Source: CAZXWK01 sp964644675 (lineage in GTDB: Bacteria; Actinomycetota; Coriobacteriia; Anaerosomatales; JAAXUF01). Taken from it: DNA of 7,730 nt. The DNA lies in NCBI GenBank assembly GCA_964644675.1, contig CAZXWK010000067.1, forward strand, positions 1 through 7,730. Direction: 5' to 3'. A program made the position numbers and the translations under genes. Numbering within the stretch: position 1 is the stretch's first letter; each line of letters begins with the position of its first letter. Shown one piece after another: positions 1 to 5,769 of the stretch. Under the pieces are notes generated by a model that saw nothing but the letters and a program-made list of their open reading frames with translations, was not told where the DNA came from and made no database searches.

Positions 1-242
1 GCCTGCTCGGCGGACTTGATGTCCTTGTTGGGCGTGTAGTGGTCGGGAACGAGCGCGATGCGCGTGGGGTCCCACACGTGGTCCGCGCCCGTCTTCGCGA
101 ACTCCTTGATCGAGATCGGCGCGGTCACGTCGTTGGCGAGCACCAGGTCGAGCGCGCAGTTGACAAGCTGTCCCGGCACGACCTCGTCGAGGCCGGCGTG
201 GGCAGCGAGGATCTTCTCGGTGATGGTCATCGGGCGGGACAT
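1..242 (-). CDS. leuC: 3-isopropylmalate dehydratase / homoaconitase large subunit, N-terminal part (cut by window edge)
   Basis: Translating the minus strand from the ATG at 242 gives 80 codons that run off the window. The start reads MSRPMTITEKILAAHAG and is followed by LVLANDVTAP, then ALVPDHYTPNKDIKSAEQ. These are hallmark N-terminal segments of the aconitase superfamily members LeuC and homoaconitase, which isomerise 2-isopropylmalate to 3-isopropylmalate (leucine synthesis) with a 4Fe-4S cluster in the cytoplasm. The cluster cysteines would lie in the missing part. Two starts are possible: ATG at 242 and an in-frame ATG at 230 (MTITEK, the usual family start). I prefer 242 because an AAGGAG lies 8 bases before it. 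The gene begins 36 bases after the stop of the triple glycosyltransferase on the same strand, with no visible terminator between, so read-through is plausible. LeuC cannot be separated from homoaconitase or a related substrate from 80 residues. Confidence 0.9.
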   Translation of the reverse strand, partial: MSRPMTITEKILAAHAGLDEVVPGQLVNCALDLVLANDVTAPISIKEFAKTGADHVWDPTRIALVPDHYTPNKDIKSAEQ

Positions 243-250
243 GAGAGCGG

Positions 251-256
251 CTCCTT
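251..256 (-). promoter_or_regulatory. Ribosome binding site of leuC
   Basis: On the minus strand AAGGAG (256 to 251) sits 8 bases before the ATG at 242. It is 20 bases from the alternative ATG at 230, so it favours the longer start. It also shows that leuC has its own translation signal although it lies only 36 bases behind the preceding gene. Confidence 0.7.
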
Positions 257-278
257 CACGTAAGGGTCTCGCAGGAGT

Positions 279-3200
279 TTAGCAGCCTCGCAGCGCCTCG
301 AAGAAGTCCAGCAGTTGTCGCGCCAGAACGCTCCACGACCAGTTGGCGTCGGCGTACTCGCGCGCACGCTGCGACATCGCACGGTACTCGTCCTCGCTGA
401 GGGCGAACGCGCGCTGCATCGTGGAGGCGAGCGCGTCGACGTCGCCAGCCGGGAAGAGCATCCCGGTCGCGCCGTCGACGACCTGCTCGGCGAGCCCGCC
501 GGTGTCGGACGCGATGGCGGGCGTCCCGAACACCGAGGCGAGCGGAATCACGCCCGACTGGGTCGCGGACGTGTACGGGAGGACGACGAATCGCGCCGCG
601 TCGACCAGCGACGACGCCTCCGGATCCGAGAGCCAGCGGTTGACCACGACCACGTCGTCGCCCTGGGCCCGGCGGAGCAGCTCCTGTTCGGCCGGCGAGA
701 ACTCGCCGGAACCGGCGATCACGAGCGGCATGCGAAGCGACTTCGGGATCTTGAGGTAGGCGGTCAGGAGCGTGTCGATGCCCTTGTAGCGCTGGATGCG
801 CCCTACGAAGAGCGCGAACCGGCCTCGAAACCGCTCGATGGCGCCGAGCTCGCCGAAGGTCGACAGCGGCGCGACGGCATCGACGAAGCCGTCGAAGATG
901 CCGTGGGGAATCACCGCGACCGAGGTCGGAGGCAGGTCGTGCGCGTCGATGAACGCCTGGCGCTGCGACTCGTTGAGCAGCACGTAGCCGTACACGCGCA
1001 GCCGGTTCACGGCGGCCAGCAGCCGGAAGGACAGCGTGTCCTCCCCGCGGTGAAGCTCGGGGTCGTGCACGGTCAGGACGGTGATCGCGGAGCGCGGCAG
1101 GATGAAGCCGAGGATCGGCTTCCACGCGTGACCGCCCGGGTAGTAGATCACGTCCGGGTCGAACTCGCGCGCGAAGGAGCGCATGCTCGCGAACCGCCAG
1201 AATGCGAGCGACGAGAGCAGCATCGACACGACGCCGGTGAAGGTCGCCACCTCGAGATGCGGGATGTCGAGCTCCGGCCAGCGCTCCCGATTCTCGGCGT
1301 CCGCCGAGGAGATGGCCGCCACGTCGCAGTACTCTCGGAGCGCCTTGCTCATCTGGAAGCCGTACTCCGTGACGCCACCCCGGCGGCCCAGCGACACCAC
1401 CAGCACGCGGAGCCTGCGTCCGCGCGTGGTGGATGGCAGCGGAGCCGCGCCGCGCCTCAGGCGCATCGCCAACGCGTGCAGGCGTACCCCGAGAACCGCC
1501 TTCCACATGACCACGGCCTCGATGGCCCGGTTCGCCCCGTGAGCGATACGGATGTCGCGGTAGTCCCGAGCGGTGGCCCGAGCGTGGGTCGAGCTCACCC
1601 CGCCGAGACGGAACTCCGAGAGCTGGTCGTCGATCAGCTGCTGCGACGCACCCGCCTCGAGCAGTCGGAGGTAGGCGTCGTAGTCGGCGGCGATGCGGTA
1701 GCGCGTGTCGAACCCGCCCACCGAGCGGAGCGCCGCCGTCCGCACGTAGATGGACTGGTGCCGCGACGGAGCGCGCTGGGGCATCCCCCGCCTGACTGAG
1801 ACGGAGGCCGGTTCGCACCAGTTCCCGTCCGGTCCCAAGACGCGCGCGGCACCGCATACGATGTCGGGCGCGTCCTGCGCTCGGACCACCCGCACCACCG
1901 CGTCGAGCGCCCCGGGACACAGGTGGTCGTCGGCGCCCAGGTAGACGACGTAGCGCCCGCGCGCGCGAAAGAGGCCCTTGTTCATCGCGTCGTACAGCCC
2001 GCGGTCCGGCTCGCTGAGCCATCGGAGTCGCCCGCCGAAGGCGGCCTCCCGTGCGTGCACCAGCTCGCTCGTGCCGTCGGTCGAACCGCCGTCGATGACG
2101 AGCAGCTCGTAGTCCTCGCACGCTTGCGCGAGGACGGAGTCGAGCGCTTCGCCGAGATACCGCTCCGCGTTGAGGCACGCCACGACCACCGAGAAGAGCG
2201 GCGCCCGCTCGGCGCCCCCGTCGGCAAGGGGCTCGCTCGTACTCCGGGACCATGCCGCCACGGGTCGCTCGGCGTCGTGCGGGTGGGCCCCGCTCGCGAC
2301 TTGGCGGTAGAGGTCCCACATGCGGTCGGTGATCTGCGCGATCGCGTAGTGCTCTTCGACGCGCTCGCGGGCCCGGCGTCCCAGTGCCGAGCGCTTCTCG
2401 GCCCCGATGTCGAGCAACTCGAGCCACGCGTCGGCCAGCGCATCCGGGTCGCCCGACGGCACCGTGACCCCGGTGTCGGCGACGATCAGTGCGCTGTCGC
2501 CGACGTTGGTGGCCACGCAGGGCACGCCACAGGCCATGGCCTCGACCAGCACCAGCGGAAACGCCTCGCCGAGCGAAGAGGAGGTCAGCACGTCGAGGCC
2601 GGCAAGGATCTTGGGTACGTCGGCCCGGGGGCCGGCGAACGTGATGCGGTCGGCGTGCCCGGTCGCCTCTGCCCAGCCGGAAAGCTGCCAGTGGTCGGCG
2701 GTGACGTCCCGGCCCGCGAGGAAGAACTCCGCGTCGCCGCCACGCTCGAAGAACGCCTTGACGGCCTCGAAGAAGCCCTGATGGTTCTTCTGTGGATCGA
2801 TGCGGGCGACGAGCCCGATGACGGGGCGGTCCGGTGCGTAGCCGAACTCCTCACGCATCGAGGCGCGTGCTTCGGGCGAGGGCGTGAACCGTGTGGTGTC
2901 CACGCCGTTCGGGATCAGCAGGAACCGGTTCGCCGCGTAGCCGCGCGCCTTGTGCGTCCTGACCCCCGCGGCCGAACAGGACACGATGACATCGGGTATC
3001 CAGCGCGAGAGCAGCGCGCACGTCCTGACGACCGCGCGGGTCATGAGCCGGACGCGTTGCGGGGACAGGTCGCTGTTGTGCAGGTGCCAGATGACGTGGG
3101 GCACGCCCGCGAGCTTGGCCGCCACGCCACCCAGGAGGTCGGCGTGGTACAGCCAGGTGTGCACGATGGTGGGTCGGTATTCGCGAAGCTCCGACACGAG

Positions 3201-3437
3201 ATGGAACAGGGGCCGGATGCCCGGGCGACCCGCCTGCATGTGCAGCCCGATGACCGGTATGCCCAGCGCGGCGATCCTCTCGGCCAGCAGGCCCCCGTCG
3301 ATCAGCGAGTAGACCCGGACCTCGAACTCCTCGGGCCGGTACTTGAGCAGCTCGCTCAAGAACGTCTCGGCACCCCCGACCTCGAGGCCGGTGATGCAGA
3401 CGGCGATCCTGATGGGAGCCGACGGCGTGTCTCTCAC
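279..3437 (-). CDS. Three-domain glycosyltransferase fusion (GT4 - GT2 - GT4), 1052 residues
   Basis: One uninterrupted frame holds three complete glycosyltransferase domains, so it probably adds several sugars to one surface glycan on the cytoplasmic face of the membrane. Domain 1 (about 9-380) is GT-B family 4: GLEVGGAET at 17-25, GLVARIDPQKNH with R212 and K217, and an E-x7-E pair E291/E299 in GEAFPLVLVEA. Domain 2 (about 413-640) is GT-A family 2: FSVVVACLNAERY from 415, DGGSTDGT at 449-456, GADD at 501-504 as the metal-binding DxD-like site, and a later ADYDAYLRL. Domain 3 (about 675-1052) is again family 4: VSLGRRGGVTEYG at 681-693, FVGRIQRYKGID, and TQSGVIPLA around 959-967 where the usual E-x7-E glutamates are absent. 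The linkers are only about 30 residues each. I chose GTG at 3437 because the GT4 fold starts there and because it overlaps the upstream TAG by one base; the frame stays open to an ATG at 3941, but that extension is a shadow of the neighbouring genes. Donor and acceptor sugars cannot be read from sequence. Confidence 0.9.
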   Translation of the reverse strand: MRDTPSAPIRIAVCITGLEVGGAETFLSELLKYRPEEFEVRVYSLIDGGLLAERIAALGIPVIGLHMQAGRPGIRPLFHLVSELREYRPTIVHTWLYHADLLGGVAAKLAGVPHVIWHLHNSDLSPQRVRLMTRAVVRTCALLSRWIPDVIVSCSAAGVRTHKARGYAANRFLLIPNGVDTTRFTPSPEARASMREEFGYAPDRPVIGLVARIDPQKNHQGFFEAVKAFFERGGDAEFFLAGRDVTADHWQLSGWAEATGHADRITFAGPRADVPKILAGLDVLTSSSLGEAFPLVLVEAMACGVPCVATNVGDSALIVADTGVTVPSGDPDALADAWLELLDIGAEKRSALGRRARERVEEHYAIAQITDRMWDLYRQVASGAHPHDAERPVAAWSRSTSEPLADGGAERAPLFSVVVACLNAERYLGEALDSVLAQACEDYELLVIDGGSTDGTSELVHAREAAFGGRLRWLSEPDRGLYDAMNKGLFRARGRYVVYLGADDHLCPGALDAVVRVVRAQDAPDIVCGAARVLGPDGNWCEPASVSVRRGMPQRAPSRHQSIYVRTAALRSVGGFDTRYRIAADYDAYLRLLEAGASQQLIDDQLSEFRLGGVSSTHARATARDYRDIRIAHGANRAIEAVVMWKAVLGVRLHALAMRLRRGAAPLPSTTRGRRLRVLVVSLGRRGGVTEYGFQMSKALREYCDVAAISSADAENRERWPELDIPHLEVATFTGVVSMLLSSLAFWRFASMRSFAREFDPDVIYYPGGHAWKPILGFILPRSAITVLTVHDPELHRGEDTLSFRLLAAVNRLRVYGYVLLNESQRQAFIDAHDLPPTSVAVIPHGIFDGFVDAVAPLSTFGELGAIERFRGRFALFVGRIQRYKGIDTLLTAYLKIPKSLRMPLVIAGSGEFSPAEQELLRRAQGDDVVVVNRWLSDPEASSLVDAARFVVLPYTSATQSGVIPLASVFGTPAIASDTGGLAEQVVDGATGMLFPAGDVDALASTMQRAFALSEDEYRAMSQRAREYADANWSWSVLARQLLDFFEALRGC

Positions 3438-3829
3438 TACGGCGCCTCGTCGGCGTCCGCGGCGCCCGTCTCGCGCGAGGGCCGCGTCTCCACGGCACCG
3501 CCAGCCTGGAGGCTCTCGAGGATGGACACGTGACGAGCCAGTTCCGCGATCCTGGCTTCGGCGTCCTTGAACTTGCCGTAGATCACGAGGAGCGAGAAGA
3601 CGAGCGCCGCCACGGTGGCGTAGAGCAGGAGGTCCGCTCCACGCCCGACTCCCAGCATGTTCGCGATCGTCGTCAGCTCGTCCGGGTACAGCACGGCCGC
3701 GATCGCCGCGACGACGAACCCGACCATGAGGATCCGCATCCACGCGCTCGCGCGGATGCTGCGCCTGCTTCTCAGGAAGTAGACGAGGATCGCGAGGAAG
3801 GCCGCCACGAGCAGGATCTTGATGAGCAT
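3437..3829 (-). CDS. DUF2304-type small membrane protein
   Basis: A 130-residue protein with three predicted membrane helices (about 2-19, 32-48 and 66-84), a basic stretch after the first (RSRRSIRASAWMR), the segment LGVGRGADLLLY (59-70) typical of DUF2304 proteins, and a charged helical tail (about 86-108) that may form a coiled coil. The C terminus is acidic and looks disordered. Members of this family are often encoded beside a GT2 of the dolichyl-phosphate-mannose-synthase type, and that is the case here: its ATG follows the TAG of the GT2 gene with no gap. I infer that it anchors or assists the soluble GT2 at the membrane. The biochemical role of the family is not established to my knowledge. 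Its last base is shared with the GTG of the triple glycosyltransferase, so translation of all three genes is probably coupled. Confidence 0.85.
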   Translation of the reverse strand: MLIKILLVAAFLAILVYFLRSRRSIRASAWMRILMVGFVVAAIAAVLYPDELTTIANMLGVGRGADLLLYATVAALVFSLLVIYGKFKDAEARIAELARHVSILESLQAGGAVETRPSRETGAADADEAP

Positions 3830-4522
3830 CTACTTCCTCCTGAACGCGTCGAACACCATGTCGAACAGGATGTTGACCCCGTTGGTGAGCGGCTGGCCCT
3901 TTCCCACGGAGTACTCGGTGTAGGCGATCTTGACCGGCCACTCCCGGTAGCGGAATCCCCCCTCCGCGACGTGCGAGATGATCTCTGACGCATGAGCCAT
4001 CCCGCTCTCGCGAAGGTGCAGGCTTTCTGCGAAGCGGCGATCGAACGCCCGCAGTCCGTTGTGCGCGTCCGTCAGGCGAAGGCCCGTCGCCGCGTTCATG
4101 ACCAGCCGAGCGAACCGCAGCGAGATCCGCTTGAGCGCCGGAATCTCGGCGTGGTCGGTGAGGAACCTCGAGCCCAGAACGATGTCGTACTCACCGGTGC
4201 TGAGCTCGTGGACCATGGCGACGGCATCTTCCACTCGATGCTGGCCGTCGGAGTCGAACGTGACGAAGTACGCGACCTGCTCGTCGAGGAGTGCCCGCTC
4301 GACGCCGGTCTGCAAGGCGGCGCCCTGTCCCAGGTTGAACGGATGGCGGACGAACGTCGCCTTGGTGGAGGCGACGATCTCGGCAGACCCGTCGGTGCTC
4401 CCGTCGTCGACGACCACGACCTTGGGGAACGCGGCGAGAACCCCCTCCACCACACCACGAAGCACCGCGGCTTCGTTGTAGACGGGGATGATCACGCAAG
4501 CTCTGTCCAGCTCTGAGCCCAC
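3830..4522 (-). CDS. Family-2 glycosyltransferase, polyprenyl-phosphate sugar synthase type
   Basis: A 230-residue GT-A enzyme similar to the DPM1/GtrB-like group, which moves a sugar from a nucleotide donor to a polyprenyl phosphate at the inner face of the membrane. Visible motifs are VIIPVYNEA (10-18), VVVVDDGSTDG (35-45), HPFNLGQGAALQTG (60-73), the metal site FDSDGQH (89-95), GSRF, and TDAHNGLRAF, a motif of this subgroup. The protein ends just after the catalytic domain with no transmembrane segment, so it lacks the membrane anchor that many relatives carry; the adjacent DUF2304 protein may supply it. I chose GTG at 4522: the fold begins 10 residues later and AAGGAG lies 4 bases upstream (slightly close). 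The frame is open to an ATG at 4684, but those extra 54 residues are Pro/Arg-rich, unlike the family, and would fill the whole intergenic region. The sugar transferred is unknown. Confidence 0.88.
   Translation of the reverse strand: MGSELDRACVIIPVYNEAAVLRGVVEGVLAAFPKVVVVDDGSTDGSAEIVASTKATFVRHPFNLGQGAALQTGVERALLDEQVAYFVTFDSDGQHRVEDAVAMVHELSTGEYDIVLGSRFLTDHAEIPALKRISLRFARLVMNAATGLRLTDAHNGLRAFDRRFAESLHLRESGMAHASEIISHVAEGGFRYREWPVKIAYTEYSVGKGQPLTNGVNILFDMVFDAFRRK
3836..3841 (-). promoter_or_regulatory. Ribosome binding site of the DUF2304 gene inside the end of the GT2 gene
   Basis: A consensus AGGAGG (3841 to 3836) lies 6 bases before the ATG at 3829 and is itself part of the last codons (Arg-Arg-Lys) of the GT2 gene. 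This fixes the DUF2304 start and points to coupled translation. Confidence 0.8.
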
Positions 4523-4529
4523 TGCACTC

Positions 4530-4569
4530 CTTCGCGGCGGTCGGGGCCGGTACGGGGCCTCACGCGAAG
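4530..4569 (-). promoter_or_regulatory. Inverted repeat in the 5' leader of the glycosyltransferase operon, overlapping the ribosome binding site
   Basis: CTTCGCG at 4530-4536 and CGCGAAG at 4563-4569 (plus strand) form a perfect 7-base inverted repeat with a 26-base loop that has two further self-complementary GGCC blocks. In the minus-strand transcript the downstream arm contains the GAAG of the GAAGGAG ribosome binding site for the GTG at 4522. Folding would therefore partly hide that site. A 7-base repeat can arise by chance in DNA this rich in G+C, so a regulatory role is only a possibility. Confidence 0.3.
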
Positions 4570-4672
4570 ACCGTGCCCAGCTGCCGATGCCTTCCTCGGG
4601 CATCATCGCATACCGCATGGGCCGTGACCCGGGTCGAGGCGCGGCCGGACGGCGATACGGCCCCCTTCCCGC

Positions 4673-4678
4673 TATACT
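4673..4678 (+). promoter_or_regulatory. Candidate -10 element for the nucleotide-sugar operon
   Basis: TATACT stands out in a very G+C-rich intergenic region and matches the sigma-70/SigA -10 consensus in five of six positions. It lies 32 bases before the ATG at 4711, giving a leader of roughly 25 bases. No good -35 hexamer is seen about 17 bases upstream (CGGCGA at 4650-4655), which is common in high-GC bacteria. The rest of 4523-4710 shows no convincing promoter for the minus-strand operon, although one must lie here or the operon must be read from a promoter I cannot recognise. Confidence 0.5.
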
Positions 4679-4702
4679 GACCATCGCAAGCTCGTCGGAA
4701 TT

Positions 4703-4707
4703 GGAGG
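4703..4707 (+). promoter_or_regulatory. Ribosome binding site leaving the CapE-family start ambiguous
   Basis: GGAGG is 3 bases before the ATG at 4711 but 9 bases before the in-frame GTG at 4717. The spacing is better for GTG, which would give a protein beginning (V/M)KLFEGKRILVTGG, close to the usual family start. The difference is two residues. Confidence 0.5.
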
Positions 4708-4710
4708 CGC

Positions 4711-5769
4711 ATGCGCGTGAAGCTCTTCGAAGGCAAACGGATCCTCGTCACAGGGGGAACCGGATCGCTCGGCCAGGTCCTCGTTCGTCGCCTGATGTCC
4801 GGCGACGAAGGCATCCCCGAGAGCGTGACGGTCTTCTCGCGCGACGAGGCCAAGCAGCACTACATGCGCCTCGACTTCATGCAGCGCAGCACCGCGACCG
4901 ACGAGGTCATCTTCGAGAACAGCCGCCACCGCCTCAAGTTCGTCATCGGCGACGTGCGCGACTACTCGAGCGTCCTGCGCGTGGCGCGCAACGCCGACAT
5001 CATCTTCAGCGCCGCCGCGCTCAAGCAGGTCCCAAGCTGCGAGTACTTCCCGTGGGAGGCCGTGCGCACCAACATCGAGGGCGCCGAGAACCTCGTCCGC
5101 GCCATAGCCCAGAACAACGTGACCGTCGAGACGGTCGTGGGCATCTCGACCGACAAGGCGTGCAAGCCGGTCAACGTCATGGGCATGACCAAGGCCATCC
5201 AGGAGCGCGTCTACATCGACGGCAACCTGCGCGCCCCCGAGACCCGCTTCATCGCCGCCCGCTACGGCAACGTGCTCGCCTCGCGCGGCTCGGTCGTCCC
5301 GCTCTTTCTCGACCAGATCGCCGCGGGCGGCCCGGTCACCATCACCACCCCCGAGATGACGCGCTTCCTCCTCACGCTCGAGGACGCGGTCGACACGATC
5401 TTCGCGGCGGTCCGCTCGGCTGCGCCGGGCGAGACCTACATCCCGCGCTGTCCGAGCGCCAAGATGACCGACCTGGCCGCCTACCTCATCGGCGACAAGC
5501 CCATCGAGACGGTCATCACCGGCATCCGCCCGGGCGAGAAGATCCACGAGATGCTGCTGTCGGAGGAAGAGTCGACCCGTACGGTCTTCGGCCACGAGGG
5601 CTACTACGCGCTGCGCCCGATGCTCCCCGAGCTCGCCGGGCCGGTCGACGAACCCGCGCTGGTGGGCGACTACAGCTCCGAGCACGAGCTCATGACGCAC
5701 GACGAGCTCGCCGCCTTCCTCGAGGCCAAGATTCCCGACGTCATCGGCGCGAGCTACTTGGAGGCGTAA
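4711..5769 (+). CDS. capE: UDP-N-acetylglucosamine 4,6-dehydratase (5-inverting), CapE/WbjB/FnlA family
   Basis: A 352-residue extended SDR enzyme. In this family UDP-GlcNAc is dehydrated at C4/C6 with inversion at C5, giving UDP-2-acetamido-2,6-dideoxy-L-arabino-4-hexulose, the entry to L-FucNAc, L-RhaNAc and L-QuiNAc. Motifs: the NAD(P)-binding GGTGSLG (15-21); AALKQVPSCEYFP (102-114), very characteristic of this family; STDKACKPVNVMGMTKA (146-162); RYGNVLASRGSVVPLF; and TPEMTRFLLTLEDAV. The usual SDR YxxxK is MGMTK, with Met157 in place of Tyr and Lys161 kept, as in CapE-type enzymes and unlike PseB/FlaA1-type ones, which keep Tyr. Ser146, Asp148 and Lys149 are present. The C-terminal part (VGDYSSEHELMTHDELAAFL) also fits CapE. 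It is the first gene of a three-gene operon; the next GTG directly follows its TAA. The start may be GTG 4717 rather than ATG 4711. Confidence 0.9.
   Translation: MRVKLFEGKRILVTGGTGSLGQVLVRRLMSGDEGIPESVTVFSRDEAKQHYMRLDFMQRSTATDEVIFENSRHRLKFVIGDVRDYSSVLRVARNADIIFSAAALKQVPSCEYFPWEAVRTNIEGAENLVRAIAQNNVTVETVVGISTDKACKPVNVMGMTKAIQERVYIDGNLRAPETRFIAARYGNVLASRGSVVPLFLDQIAAGGPVTITTPEMTRFLLTLEDAVDTIFAAVRSAAPGETYIPRCPSAKMTDLAAYLIGDKPIETVITGIRPGEKIHEMLLSEEESTRTVFGHEGYYALRPMLPELAGPVDEPALVGDYSSEHELMTHDELAAFLEAKIPDVIGASYLEA
5760..5764 (+). promoter_or_regulatory. Ribosome binding site of the 2-epimerase gene
   Basis: GGAGG in the last codons of the dehydratase gene lies 5 bases before the GTG at 5770. It supports this GTG as the start and indicates translational coupling between the first two genes. 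Confidence 0.75.

Noticed and set aside
256..2427. Minus-strand frame of 723 codons in another phase
   Set aside because: Its translation is Arg/Ala/Gly-rich low-complexity without any recognisable motif. It is a shadow of the triple glycosyltransferase caused by strong G/C bias at third positions.
1923..3533. Plus-strand frame of 536 codons, with a similar one at 315-1799
   Set aside because: Antisense shadows of the glycosyltransferase gene with Arg/Asp/His-rich sequence and no motifs; no separate ribosome binding site or conserved fold is visible.
3438..3941. Extension of the triple glycosyltransferase frame upstream to an ATG at 3941, giving 1220 residues
   Set aside because: The added part is Arg/Gly/His-rich with no fold, and overlaps the well-supported DUF2304 and GT2 genes in another frame. 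The GTG at 3437 overlaps the preceding TAG by one base and starts right at the GT4 fold.
4523..4684. N-terminal extension of the GT2 gene to an ATG at 4684
   Set aside because: The extra 54 residues are Pro/Arg-rich and unlike the family, which normally starts a few residues before the VIIPVYNE strand. It would also cover the divergent promoter region, and a ribosome binding site is present at GTG 4522.
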